Shown here in pieces: positions 36,701-50,128 of a DNA stretch of 64,000 bases (position 1 is its first letter; every line of letters begins with the position of its first letter). The stretch comes from Pristionchus mayeri. Lineage: Eukaryota > Nematoda > Chromadorea > Rhabditida > Neodiplogasteridae. The stretch lies in NCBI GenBank assembly GCA_036245805.1, contig BTRK01000001.1, positions 14,322,001-14,386,000 on the forward strand, read 5' to 3'. The notes beneath the pieces were generated by a model that ran no database searches, was not told the origin of the DNA, and saw only the letters and a program-made list of their open reading frames with translations. The translations under genes and the position numbers were made by a program.

Positions 36701-39700
36701 GCTTAACGAACAGTTGTGAGCGAATGGTTGATTAACGAACAATGGAGAGCCTCTGGCTTGCTTAACGAACAGTTGTGAGCGAATGGTTGCTTAACGAACA
36801 ATGGAGAGCTTCTGGCTTGCTTAACTAACAGTTGTGAGCGAATGGTTGCTTAACGAACAATGGAGAGCTTCTCGCTGCTTAACGAACAATTGAGAGCTTC
36901 TGGCTTGCTTAACGAACAGTTGTGAGCGAATGGTTGCTTAACGAACAATGGAGAGCTTCTCGCTGCTTAACGAACAATTGAGAGCTTCTGACTTGCTTAA
37001 CGAACAGTTGTGAGCGAATGGTTGCTTAACGAACAATGGAGAGCCTCTGGCTTGCTTAACGAACAGTTGTGAGCGAATGGTTATTTAACGAACAATGGAG
37101 AGCCTCTGGCTTGCTTAACGAACAATGGAGAGCTTCTGGTTTGCTTAACGAACAGTTGTGAGCGAATGGTTGCTTAACGAACAATGGTGAGCCTCTGGCT
37201 TGCTTAAGGAACAGTTGTGAGGGAATGGTTGCTTAACGAACAATGGAGAGCTTCTGGCTTGCTTAACGAACAGTTGTGAGCGAATGGTTGCTTAACGAAC
37301 AATGGTGAGCCTCTGGCTTGCTTAACGAACAGTTGTGAGCGAATGGTTGCTTAACGAACAATGGAGATCCTCTGGCTTGCTTAACGAACAGTTGTGAGCG
37401 AATGGTTGCTTAACGAACAATGGAGAGCTTCTGGCTTGCTTAACGAACAGTTGTGAGGGAATGGTTGCTTAACGAACAATGGAGAGCCTCTTGCTTGCTT
37501 AACGAACAATGGAGAGCTTCTGGTTTGCTTAACGAACAGTTGTGAGCGAATGGTTGCTTAACGAACAATGGTGATCCTCTGGCTTGCTTAAGGAACAGTT
37601 GTGAGGGAATGGTTGCTTAACGAACAATGGAGAGCCTCTGGCTTGCTTAACGAACCAGTTGTGAGCGAATGGTTGCTTAACGAACAATGGAGAGCTTCTG
37701 GCTTGCTTAACGAACAATGGAGAGCTTCTGGTTTGCTTAACGAACAGTTGTGAGCGAATGGTTGCTTAACGAACAATGGAGAGCCTCTGGCTTGCTTAAC
37801 GAACAGTTGTGAGCGAATGGTTGCTTAACGAACAATGGAGAGCTTCTGGCTTGCTTAACGAACAGTTGTGAGCGAATGGTTGCTTAACGAACAATGGAGA
37901 GCTTCTCGCTGCTTAACGAACAATTGAGAGCTTCTGGCTTGCTTAACGAACAGTTGTGAGCGAATGGTTGCTTAACGAACAATGGAGAGCTTCTCGCTGC
38001 TTAACGAACAATTGAGAGCTTCTGGTTTGCTTAACGAACAGTTGTGAGCGAATGGTTGCTTAACGAACAATGGTGAGCCTCTGGCTTGCTTAAGGAACAG
38101 TTGTGAGGGAATGGTTGCTTAACGAACAATGGAGAGCCTCTGGCTTGCTTAACGAACCAGTTGTGAGCGAATGGTTGCTTAACGAACAATGGAGAGCTTC
38201 TGGCTTGCTTAACGAACAATGGAGAGCTTCTGGTTTGCTTAACGAACAGTTGTGAGCGAATGGTTGCTTAACGAACAATGGAGAGCCTCTGGCTTGCTTA
38301 ACGAACAGTTGTGAGCGAATGGTTGCTTAACGAACAATGGAGAGCTTCTCGCTGCTTAACGAACAATTGAGAGCTTCTGGCTTGCTTAACGAACAGTTGT
38401 GAGCGAATGGTTGCTTAACGAACAATGGAGAGCTTCTCGCTGCTTAACGAACAATTGAGAGCTTCTGACTTGCTTAACGAACAGTTGTGAGCGAATGGTT
38501 GCTTAACGAACAATGGTGAGCCTCTGGCTTGCTTAAGGAACAGTTGTGAGCGAATGGTTTCTTAACGAACAATGGAGAGCCTCTGTCTTGCTTAACGAAC
38601 AGTTGTGAGCGAATGGTTGCTTAACGAACAATGGAGAGCTTCTGGCTTGCTTAACGAACAATGGAGAGCTTCTGGTTTGCTTAACGAACAGTTGTGAGCG
38701 AATGGTTGATTAACGAACAATGGAGAGCTTCTGGCTTGCTTAACGAACAGTTGTGAGCGAATGGTTGCTTAACGAACAATGGAGAGCTTCTGGCTTGCTT
38801 AACTAACAGTTGTGAGCGAATGGTTGCTTAACGAACAATGGAGAGCTTCTCGCTGCTTAACGAACAATTGAGAGCTTCTGGCTTGCTTAACGAACAGTTG
38901 TGAGCGAATGGTTGCTTAACGAACAATGGAGAGCTTCTCGCTGCTTAACGAACAATTGAGAGCTTCTGACTTGCTTAACGAACAGTTGTGAGCGAATGGT
39001 TGCTTAACGAACAATGGAGAGCCTCTGGCTTGCTTAACGAACAGTTGTGAGCGAATGGTTACTTAACGAACAATGGAGAGCCTCTGGCTTGCTTAACGAA
39101 CAATGGAGAGCTTCTGGTTTGCTTAACGAACAGTTGTGAGCGAATGGTTGCTTAACGAACAATGGTGAGCCTCTGGCTTGCTTAAGGAACAGTTGTGAGC
39201 GAATGGTTGCTTAACGAACAATGGAGAGCTTCTCGCTGCTTAACGAACAATGGAGAGCTTCTGGCTTGCTTAACGAACAGTTGTGAGCGAATGGTTGCTT
39301 AACGAACAATGGTGAGCCTCTGGCTTGCTTAACGAACAGTTGTGAGCGAATGGTTGCTTAACGAACAATGGAGATCCTCTGGCTTGCTTAACGAACAGTT
39401 GTGAGCGAATGGTTGCTTAACGAACAATGGAGAGCTTCTGGCTTGCTTAACGAACAGTTGTGAGCGAATGGTTGCTTAACGAACAATGGAGAGCTTCTGG
39501 CTTGCTTAACGAACAGTTGTGAGCGAATGGTTGCTTAACGAACAATGGAGAGCTTCTCGCTGCTTAACGAACAATTGAGAGCTTCTGGCTTGCTTAACGA
39601 ACAGTTGTGAGCGAATGGTTGCTTAACGAACAATGGAGAGCTTCTCGCTGCTTAACGAACAATTGAGAGCTTCTGACTTGCTTAACGAACAGTTGTGAGC

Positions 39701-40035
39701 GAATGGTTGCTTAACGAACAATGGTGAGCCTCTGGCTTGCTTAAGGAACAGTTGTGAGCGAATGGTTTCTTAACGAACAATGGAGAGCCTCTGTCTTGCT
39801 TAACGAACAGTTGTGAGCGAATGGTTGCTTAACGAACAATGGAGAGCTTCTGGCTTGCTTAACGAACAGTTGTGAGGGAATGGTTACTTAACGAACAATG
39901 GAGAGCCTCTGGCTTGCTTAACGAACAGTTGTGAGCGAATGGTTGCTTAACGAACAATGGAGAGCTTCTGGCTTGCTTAACGAACAATGGAGAGCTTCTG
40001 GTTTGCTTAACGAACAGTTGTGAGCGAATGGTTGA
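32099..40035. repeat. 7.9-kb block, copy 1 (with extra 1,710 bp)
   Basis: 32,099-34,871 matches 40,036-42,808 (offset 7,937), and 35,499-40,108 matches 41,726-46,335 (offset 6,227). The 1,710-bp difference equals the spacing of the modules at 34,164 and 35,874, so this copy carries one extra 1,710-bp repeat relative to copy 2. Shared private marks include GTGATCCTCTGG near 37,570 and 43,799 and an ATTTAAC head near 37,083 and 43,310. Confidence 0.9.
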
Positions 40036-43000
40036 TTAACGAACAATGGAGAGCTTCTGGCTTGCTTAACGAACAGTTGTGAGCGAATGGTTGCTTAACG
40101 AACAATGGTGAGCCTCTGGCTTGCTTAACGAACAGTTGTGAGCGAATGGTTGCTTAACGAACAATGGAGATCCTCTGGCTTGCTTAACGAACAGTTGTGA
40201 GCGAATGGTTGCTTAACGAACAATGGAGAGCTTCTGGCTTGCTTAACGAACAGTTGTGAGGGAATGGTTGCTTAACGAACAATGGAGAGCCTCTTGCTTG
40301 CTTAACGAACAATGGAGAGCTTCTGGTTTGCTTAACGAACAGTTGTGAGCGAATGGTTGCTTAACGAACAATGGTGAGCCTCTGGCTTGCTTAAGGAACA
40401 GTTGTGAGGGAATGGTTGCTTAACGAACAATGGAGAGCCTCTGGCTTGCTTAACGAACCAGTTGTGAGCGAATGGTTGCTTAACGAACAATGGAGAGCTT
40501 CTGGCTTGCTTAACGAACAATGGAGAGCTTCTGGTTTGCTTAACGAACAGTTGTGAGCGAATGGTTGCTTAACGAACAATGAAGAGCCTCTGGCTTGCTT
40601 AACGAACAGTTGTGAGCGAATGGTTGCTTAACGAACAATGGAGAGCTTCTGGCTTGCTTAACGAACAGTTGTGAGCGAATGGTTGCTTAACGAACAATGG
40701 AGAGCTTCTCGCTGCTTAACGAACAATTGAGAGCTTCTGGCTTGCTTAACGAACAGTTGTGAGCGAATGGTTGCTTAACGAACAATGGAGAGCTTCTCGC
40801 TGCTTAACGAACAATTGAGAGCTTCTGGTTTGCTTAACGAACAGTTGTGAGCGAATGGTTGCTTAACGAACAATGGTGAGCCTCTGGCTTGCTTAAGGAA
40901 CAGTTGTGAGGGAATGGTTGCTTAACGAACAATGGAGAGCCTCTGGCTTGCTTAACGAACCAGTTGTGAGCGAATGGTTGCTTAACGAACAATGGAGAGC
41001 TTCTGGCTTGCTTAACGAACAATGGAGAACTTCTGGTTTGCTTAACGAACAGTTGTGAGCGAATGGTTGCTTAACGAACAATGGAGAGCCTCTGGCTTGC
41101 TTAACGAACAGTTGTGAGCGAATGGTTGCTTAACGAACAATGGAGAGCTTCTGGCTTGCTTAACGAACAGTTGTGAGCGAATGGTTGCTTAACGAACAAT
41201 GGAGAGCTTCTCGCTGCTTAACGAACAATTGAGAGCTTCTGGCTTGCTTAACGAACAGTTGTGAGCGAATGGTTGCTTAACGAACAATGGAGAGCTTCTC
41301 GCTGCTTAACGAACAATTGAGAGCTTCTGACTTGCTTAAGGAACAGTTGTGAGCGAATGGTTTCTTAACGAACAATGGAGAGCCTCTGTCTTGCTTAACG
41401 AACAGTTGTGAGCGAATGGTTGCTTAACGAACAATGGAGAGCTTCTGGCTTGCTTAACGAACAGTTGTGAGGGAATGGTTACTTAACGAACAATGGAGAG
41501 CCTCTGGCTTGCTTAACGAACAGTTGTGAGCGAATGGTTGCTTAACGAACAATGGAGAGCTTCTGGCTTGCTTAACGAACAATGGAGAGCTTCTGGTTTG
41601 CTTAACGAACAGTTGTGAGCGAATGGTTGATTAACGAACAATGGAGAGCCTCTGGCTTGCTTAACGAACAGTTGTGAGCGAATGGTTGCTTAACGAACAA
41701 TGGAGAGCTTCTGGCTTGCTTAACTAACAGTTGTGAGCGAATGGTTGCTTAACGAACAATGGAGAGCTTCTCGCTGCTTAACGAACAATTGAGAGCTTCT
41801 GGCTTGCTTAACGAACAGTTGTGAGCGAATGGTTGCTTAACGAACAATGGAGAGCTTCTCGCTGCTTAACGAACAATTGAGAGCTTCTGACTTGCTTAAC
41901 GAACAGTTGTGAGCGAATGGTTGCTTAACGAACAATGGAGAGCCTCTGGCTTGCTTAACGAACAGTTGTGAGCGAATGGTTACTTAACGAACAATGGAGA
42001 GCCTCTGGCTTGCTTAACGAACAATGGAGAGCTTCTGGTTTGCTTAACGAACAGTTGTGAGCGAATGGTTGCTTAACGAACAATGGAGAGCTTCTGGTTT
42101 GCTTAACGAACAGTTGTGAGCGAATGGTTGCTTAACGAACAATGGTGAGCCTCTGGCTTGCTTAAGGAACAGTTGTGAGGGAATGGTTGCTTAACGAACA
42201 ATGGAGAGCCTCTGGCTTGCTTAACGAACCAGTTGTGAGCGAATGGTTGCTTAACGAACAATGGAGAGCTTCTGGCTTGCTTAACGAACAATGGAGAACT
42301 TCTGGTTTGCTTAACGAACAGTTGTGAGCGAATGGTTGCTTAACGAACAATGGAGAGCCTCTGGCTTGCTTAACGAACAGTTGTGAGCGAATGGTTGCTT
42401 AACGAACAATGGAGAGCTTCTGGCTTGCTTAACGAACAGTTGTGAGCGAATGGTTGCTTAACGAACAATGGAGAGCTTCTCGCTGCTTAACGAACAATTG
42501 AGAGCTTCTGGCTTGCTTAACGAACAGTTGTGAGCGAATGGTTGCTTAACGAACAATGGAGAGCTTCTCGCTGCTTAACGAACAATTGAGAGCTTCTGAC
42601 TTGCTTAACGAACAGTTGTGAGCGAATGGTTGCTTAACGAACAATGGTGAGCCTCTGGCTTGCTTAAGGAACAGTTGTGAGCGAATGGTTTCTTAACGAA
42701 CAATGGAGAGCCTCTGTCTTGCTTAACGAACAGTTGTGAGCGAATGGTTGCTTAACGAACAATGGAGAGCTTCTGGCTTGCTTAACGAACAGTTGTGAGG
42801 GAATGGTTACTTAACGAACAATGGAGAGCCTCTGGCTTGCTTAACGAACAGTTGTGAGCGAATGGTTGCTTAACGAACAATGGAGAGCTTCTGGCTTGCT
42901 TAACGAACAATGGAGAGCTTCTGGTTTGCTTAACGAACAGTTGTGAGCGAATGGTTGATTAACGAACAATGGAGAGCCTCTGGCTTGCTTAACGAACAGT

Positions 43001-46000
43001 TGTGAGCGAATGGTTGCTTAACGAACAATGGAGAGCTTCTGGCTTGCTTAACTAACAGTTGTGAGCGAATGGTTGCTTAACGAACAATGGAGAGCTTCTC
43101 GCTGCTTAACGAACAATTGAGAGCTTCTGGCTTGCTTAACGAACAGTTGTGAGCGAATGGTTGCTTAACGAACAATGGAGAGCTTCTCGCTGCTTAACGA
43201 ACAATTGAGAGCTTCTGACTTGCTTAACGAACAGTTGTGAGCGAATGGTTGCTTAACGAACAATGGAGAGCCTCTGGCTTGCTTAACGAACAGTTGTGAG
43301 CGAATGGTTATTTAACGAACAATGGAGAGCCTCTGGCTTGCTTAACGAACAATGGAGAGCTTCTGGTTTGCTTAACGAACAGTTGTGAGCGAATGGTTGC
43401 TTAACGAACAATGGTGAGCCTCTGGCTTGCTTAAGGAACAGTTGTGAGGGAATGGTTGCTTAACGAACAATGGAGAGCTTCTGGCTTGCTTAACGAACAG
43501 TTGTGAGCGAATGGTTGCTTAACGAACAATGGTGAGCCTCTGGCTTGCTTAACGAACAGTTGTGAGCGAATGGTTGCTTAACGAACAATGGAGATCCTCT
43601 GGCTTGCTTAACGAACAGTTGTGAGCGAATGGTTGCTTAACGAACAATGGAGAGCTTCTGGCTTGCTTAACGAACAGTTGTGAGGGAATGGTTGCTTAAC
43701 GAACAATGGAGAGCCTCTTGCTTGCTTAACGAACAATGGAGAGCTTCTGGTTTGCTTAACGAACAGTTGTGAGCGAATGGTTGCTTAACGAACAATGGTG
43801 ATCCTCTGGCTTGCTTAAGGAACAGTTGTGAGGGAATGGTTGCTTAACGAACAATGGAGAGCCTCTGGCTTGCTTAACGAACCAGTTGTGAGCGAATGGT
43901 TGCTTAACGAACAATGGAGAGCTTCTGGCTTGCTTAACGAACAATGGAGAGCTTCTGGTTTGCTTAACGAACAGTTGTGAGCGAATGGTTGCTTAACGAA
44001 CAATGGAGAGCCTCTGGCTTGCTTAACGAACAGTTGTGAGCGAATGGTTGCTTAACGAACAATGGAGAGCTTCTGGCTTGCTTAACGAACAGTTGTGAGC
44101 GAATGGTTGCTTAACGAACAATGGAGAGCTTCTCGCTGCTTAACGAACAATTGAGAGCTTCTGGCTTGCTTAACGAACAGTTGTGAGCGAATGGTTGCTT
44201 AACGAACAATGGAGAGCTTCTCGCTGCTTAACGAACAATTGAGAGCTTCTGGTTTGCTTAACGAACAGTTGTGAGCGAATGGTTGCTTAACGAACAATGG
44301 TGAGCCTCTGGCTTGCTTAAGGAACAGTTGTGAGGGAATGGTTGCTTAACGAACAATGGAGAGCCTCTGGCTTGCTTAACGAACCAGTTGTGAGCGAATG
44401 GTTGCTTAACGAACAATGGAGAGCTTCTGGCTTGCTTAACGAACAATGGAGAGCTTCTGGTTTGCTTAACGAACAGTTGTGAGCGAATGGTTGCTTAACG
44501 AACAATGGAGAGCCTCTGGCTTGCTTAACGAACAGTTGTGAGCGAATGGTTGCTTAACGAACAATGGAGAGCTTCTCGCTGCTTAACGAACAATTGAGAG
44601 CTTCTGGCTTGCTTAACGAACAGTTGTGAGCGAATGGTTGCTTAACGAACAATGGAGAGCTTCTCGCTGCTTAACGAACAATTGAGAGCTTCTGACTTGC
44701 TTAACGAACAGTTGTGAGCGAATGGTTGCTTAACGAACAATGGTGAGCCTCTGGCTTGCTTAAGGAACAGTTGTGAGCGAATGGTTTCTTAACGAACAAT
44801 GGAGAGCCTCTGTCTTGCTTAACGAACAGTTGTGAGCGAATGGTTGCTTAACGAACAATGGAGAGCTTCTGGCTTGCTTAACGAACAATGGAGAGCTTCT
44901 GGTTTGCTTAACGAACAGTTGTGAGCGAATGGTTGATTAACGAACAATGGAGAGCTTCTGGCTTGCTTAACGAACAGTTGTGAGCGAATGGTTGCTTAAC
45001 GAACAATGGAGAGCTTCTGGCTTGCTTAACTAACAGTTGTGAGCGAATGGTTGCTTAACGAACAATGGAGAGCTTCTCGCTGCTTAACGAACAATTGAGA
45101 GCTTCTGGCTTGCTTAACGAACAGTTGTGAGCGAATGGTTGCTTAACGAACAATGGAGAGCTTCTCGCTGCTTAACGAACAATTGAGAGCTTCTGACTTG
45201 CTTAACGAACAGTTGTGAGCGAATGGTTGCTTAACGAACAATGGAGAGCCTCTGGCTTGCTTAACGAACAGTTGTGAGCGAATGGTTACTTAACGAACAA
45301 TGGAGAGCCTCTGGCTTGCTTAACGAACAATGGAGAGCTTCTGGTTTGCTTAACGAACAGTTGTGAGCGAATGGTTGCTTAACGAACAATGGTGAGCCTC
45401 TGGCTTGCTTAAGGAACAGTTGTGAGCGAATGGTTGCTTAACGAACAATGGAGAGCTTCTCGCTGCTTAACGAACAATGGAGAGCTTCTGGCTTGCTTAA
45501 CGAACAGTTGTGAGCGAATGGTTGCTTAACGAACAATGGTGAGCCTCTGGCTTGCTTAACGAACAGTTGTGAGCGAATGGTTGCTTAACGAACAATGGAG
45601 ATCCTCTGGCTTGCTTAACGAACAGTTGTGAGCGAATGGTTGCTTAACGAACAATGGAGAGCTTCTGGCTTGCTTAACGAACAGTTGTGAGCGAATGGTT
45701 GCTTAACGAACAATGGAGAGCTTCTGGCTTGCTTAACGAACAGTTGTGAGCGAATGGTTGCTTAACGAACAATGGAGAGCTTCTCGCTGCTTAACGAACA
45801 ATTGAGAGCTTCTGGCTTGCTTAACGAACAGTTGTGAGCGAATGGTTGCTTAACGAACAATGGAGAGCTTCTCGCTGCTTAACGAACAATTGAGAGCTTC
45901 TGACTTGCTTAACGAACAGTTGTGAGCGAATGGTTGCTTAACGAACAATGGTGAGCCTCTGGCTTGCTTAAGGAACAGTTGTGAGCGAATGGTTTCTTAA

Positions 46001-46335
46001 CGAACAATGGAGAGCCTCTGTCTTGCTTAACGAACAGTTGTGAGCGAATGGTTGCTTAACGAACAATGGAGAGCTTCTGGCTTGCTTAACGAACAGTTGT
46101 GAGGGAATGGTTACTTAACGAACAATGGAGAGCCTCTGGCTTGCTTAACGAACAGTTGTGAGCGAATGGTTGCTTAACGAACAATGGAGAGCTTCTGGCT
46201 TGCTTAACGAACAATGGAGAGCTTCTGGTTTGCTTAACGAACAGTTGTGAGCGAATGGTTGATTAACGAACAATGGAGAGCTTCTGGCTTGCTTAACGAA
46301 CAGTTGTGAGCGAATGGTTGCTTAACGAACAATGG
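40036..46335. repeat. 7.9-kb block, copy 2 (6.3 kb, shorter form)
   Basis: Adjacent second copy of 32,099-40,035, lacking one 1,710-bp unit. It has modules at 40,330, 40,832, 42,101, 43,754 and 44,256. A private base change, GG to GA, at 40,582 is absent at the partner position 32,645. Divergence from copy 1 begins at 46,336/40,109 (A against T in AATGGTGAG). Confidence 0.9.
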
Positions 46336-49300
46336 AGAGCTTCTGGCTTGCTTAACTAACAGTTGTGAGCGAATGGTTGCTTAACGAACAATGGAGAGCT
46401 TCTCGCTGCTTAACGAACAATTGAGAGCTTCTGGCTTGCTTAACGAACAGTTGTGAGCGAATGGTTGCTTAACGAACAATGGAGAGCTTCTCGCTGCTTA
46501 ACGAACAATTGAGAGCTTCTGACTTGCTTAACGAACAGTTGTGAGCGAATGGTTGCTTAACGAACAATGGAGAGCCTCTGGCTTGCTTAACGAACAGTTG
46601 TGAGCGAATGGTTACTTAACGAACAATGGAGAGCCTCTGGCTTGCTTAACGAACAATGGAGAGCTTCTGGTTTGCTTAACGAACAGTTGTGAGCGAATGG
46701 TTGCTTAACGAACAATGGTGAGCCTCTGGCTTGCTTAAGGAACAGTTGTGAGCGAATGGTTGCTTAACGAACAATGGAGAGCTTCTCGCTGCTTAACGAA
46801 CAATGGAGAGCTTCTGGCTTGCTTAACGAACAGTTGTGAGCGAATGGTTGCTTAACGAACAATGGTGAGCCTCTGGCTTGCTTAACGAACAGTTGTGAGC
46901 GAATGGTTGCTTAACGAACAATGGAGATCCTCTGGCTTGCTTAACGAACAGTTGTGAGCGAATGGTTGCTTAACGAACAATGGAGAGCTTCTGGCTTGCT
47001 TAACGAACAGTTGTGAAGGAATGGTTGCTTAACGAACAATGGAGAGCCTCTTGCTTGCTTAACGAACAATGGAGAGCTTCTGGTTTGCTTAACGAACAGT
47101 TGTGAGCGAATGGTTGCTTAACGAACAATGGTGAGCCTCTGGCTTGCTTAAGGAACAGTTGTGAGGGAATGGTTGCTTAACGAACAATGGAGAGCCTCTG
47201 GCTTGCTTAACGAACCAGTTGTGAGCGAATGGTTGCTTAACGAACAATGGAGAGCTTCTGGCTTGCTTAACGAACAATGGAGAGCTTCTGGTTTGCTTAA
47301 CGAACAGTTGTGAGCGAATGGTTGCTTAACGAACAATGGAGAGCCTCTGGCTTGCTTAACGAACAGTTGTGAGCGAATGGTTGCTTAACGAACAATGGAG
47401 AGCTTCTGGCTTGCTTAACGAACAGTTGTGAGCGAATGGTTGCTTAACGAACAATGGAGAGCTTCTCGCTGCTTAACGAACAATTGAGAGCTTCTGGCTT
47501 GCTTAACGAACAGTTGTGAGCGAATGGTTGCTTAACGAACAATGGAGAGCTTCTCGCTGCTTAACGAACAATTGAGAGCTTCTGGTTTGCTTAACGAACA
47601 GTTGTGAGCGAATGGTTGCTTAACGAACAATGGTGAGCCTCTGGCTTGCTTAAGGAACAGTTGTGAGCGAATGGTTTCTTAACGAACAATGGAGAGCCTC
47701 TGTCTTGCTTAACGAACAGTTGTGAGCGAATGGTTGCTTAACGAACAATGGAGAGCTTCTGGCTTGCTTAACGAACAGTTGTGAGGGAATGGTTACTTAA
47801 CGAACAATGGAGAGCCTCTGGCTTGCTTAACGAACAGTTGTGAGCGAATGGTTGCTTAACGAACAATGGAGAGCTTCTGGCTTGCTTAACGAACAATGGA
47901 GAGCTTCTGGTTTGCTTAACGAACAGTTGTGAGCGAATGGTTGATTAACGAACAATGGAGAGCCTCTGGCTTGCTTAACGAACAGTTGTGAGCGAATGGT
48001 TGCTTAACGAACAATGGAGAGCTTCTGGCTTGCTTAACTAACAGTTGTGAGCGAATGGTTGCTTAACGAACAATGGAGAGCTTCTCGCTGCTTAACGAAC
48101 AATTGAGAGCTTCTGGCTTGCTTAACGAACAGTTGTGAGCGAATGGTTGCTTAACGAACAATGGAGAGCTTCTCGCTGCTTAACGAACAATTGAGAGCTT
48201 CTGACTTGCTTAACGAACAGTTGTGAGCGAATGGTTGCTTAACGAACAATGGAGAGCCTCTGGCTTGCTTAACGAACAGTTGTGAGCGAATGGTTACTTA
48301 ACGAACAATGGAGAGCCTCTGGCTTGCTTAACGAACAATGGAGAGCTTCTGGTTTGCTTAACGAACAGTTGTGAGCGAATGGTTGCTTAACGAACAATGG
48401 AGAGCTTCTGGTTTGCTTAACGAACAGTTGTGAGCGAATGGTTGCTTAACGAACAATGGTGAGCCTCTGGCTTGCTTAAGGAACAGTTGTGAGGGAATGG
48501 TTGCTTAACGAACAATGGAGAGCCTCTGGCTTGCTTAACGAACCAGTTGTGAGCGAATGGTTGCTTAACGAACAATGGAGAGCTTCTGGCTTGCTTAACG
48601 AACAATGGAGAACTTCTGGTTTGCTTAACGAACAGTTGTGAGCGAATGGTTGCTTAACGAACAATGGAGAGCCTCTGGCTTGCTTAACGAACAGTTGTGA
48701 GCGAATGGTTGCTTAACGAACAATGGAGAGCTTCTGGCTTGCTTAACGAACAGTTGTGAGCGAATGGTTGCTTAACGAACAATGGAGAGCTTCTCGCTGC
48801 TTAACGAACAATTGAGAGCTTCTGGCTTGCTTAACGAACAGTTGTGAGCGAATGGTTGCTTAACGAACAATGGAGAGCTTCTCGCTGCTTAACGAACAAT
48901 TGAGAGCTTCTGACTTGCTTAACGAACAGTTGTGAGCGAATGGTTTCTTAACGAACAATGGAGAGCCTCTGTCTTGCTTAACGAACAGTTGTGAGCGAAT
49001 GGTTGCTTAACGAACAATGGAGAGCTTCTGGCTTGCTTAACGAACAGTTGTGAGGGAATGGTTACTTAACGAACAATGGAGAGCCTCTGGCTTGCTTAAC
49101 GAACAGTTGTGAGCGAATGGTTGCTTAACGAACAATGGAGAGCTTCTGGCTTGCTTAACGAACAATGGAGAGCTTCTGGTTTGCTTAACGAACAGTTGTG
49201 AGCGAATGGTTGATTAACGAACAATGGAGAGCCTCTGGCTTGCTTAACGAACAGTTGTGAGCGAATGGTTGCTTAACGAACAATGGAGAGCTTCTCGCTG

Positions 49301-50128
49301 CTTAACGAACAATTGAGAGCTTCTGGCTTGCTTAACGAACAGTTGTGAGCGAATGGTTGCTTAACGAACAATGGAGAGCTTCTCGCTGCTTAACGAACAA
49401 TTGAGAGCTTCTGACTTGCTTAACGAACAGTTGTGAGCGAATGGTTGCTTAACGAACAATGGAGAGCCTCTGGCTTGCTTAACGAACAGTTGTGAGCGAA
49501 TGGTTACTTAACGAACAATGGAGAGCCTCTGGCTTGCTTAACGAACAATGGAGAGCTTCTGGTTTGCTTAACGAACAGTTGTGAGCGAATGGTTGCTTAA
49601 CGAACAATGGTGAGCCTCTGGCTTGCTTAAGGAACAGTTGTGAGCGAATGGTTGCTTAACGAACAATGGAGAGCTTCTCGCTGCTTAACGAACAATGGAG
49701 AGCTTCCTATCTTGCTTAACGAACAGTTGTGAGCGAATGGTTGCTTAACGAACAATGGTGAGCCTCTGGCTTGCTTAACGAACAGTTGTGAGCGAATGGT
49801 TGCTTAACGAACAATGGAGATCCTCTGGCTTGCTTAACGAACAGTTGTGAGCGAATGGTTGCTTAACGAACAATGGAGAGCTTCTGGCTTGCTTAACGAA
49901 CAGTTGTGAGGGAATGGTTGCTTAACGAACAATGGAGAGCCTCTTGCTTGCTTAACGAACAATGGAGAGCTTCTGGTTTGCTTAACGAACAGTTGTGAGC
50001 GAATGGTTGCTTAACGAACAATGGTGAGCCTCTGGCTTGCTTAAGGAACAGTTGTGAGGGAATGGTTGCTTAACGAACAATGGAGAGCCTCTGGCTTGCT
50101 TAACGAACCAGTTGTGAGCGAATGGTTG
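46336..50128. repeat. Mosaic of core modules
   Basis: Contains landmark modules at 47,087, 48,415 and 49,980, GAGATCC tails, and the last GATTAAC head of the window near 49,211. Private changes are GAAGG for GAGGG at 47,017 and a 31-bp monomer at 49,683-49,713. The rest consists of A-B, C-D and B-B pairs already seen to the left. Confidence 0.84.
49683..49713 (+). repeat. Unique 31-bp monomer
   Basis: A B-type monomer whose tail reads GAGCTTCCTATCTT in place of GAGCTTCTGGCTT, a net gain of one base. It is the only 31-bp monomer and the only CTAT-bearing tail I found in about 2,170 monomers. It could be a recent mutation or a sequencing error; either way it is a single-copy landmark for read placement. 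Confidence 0.88.
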
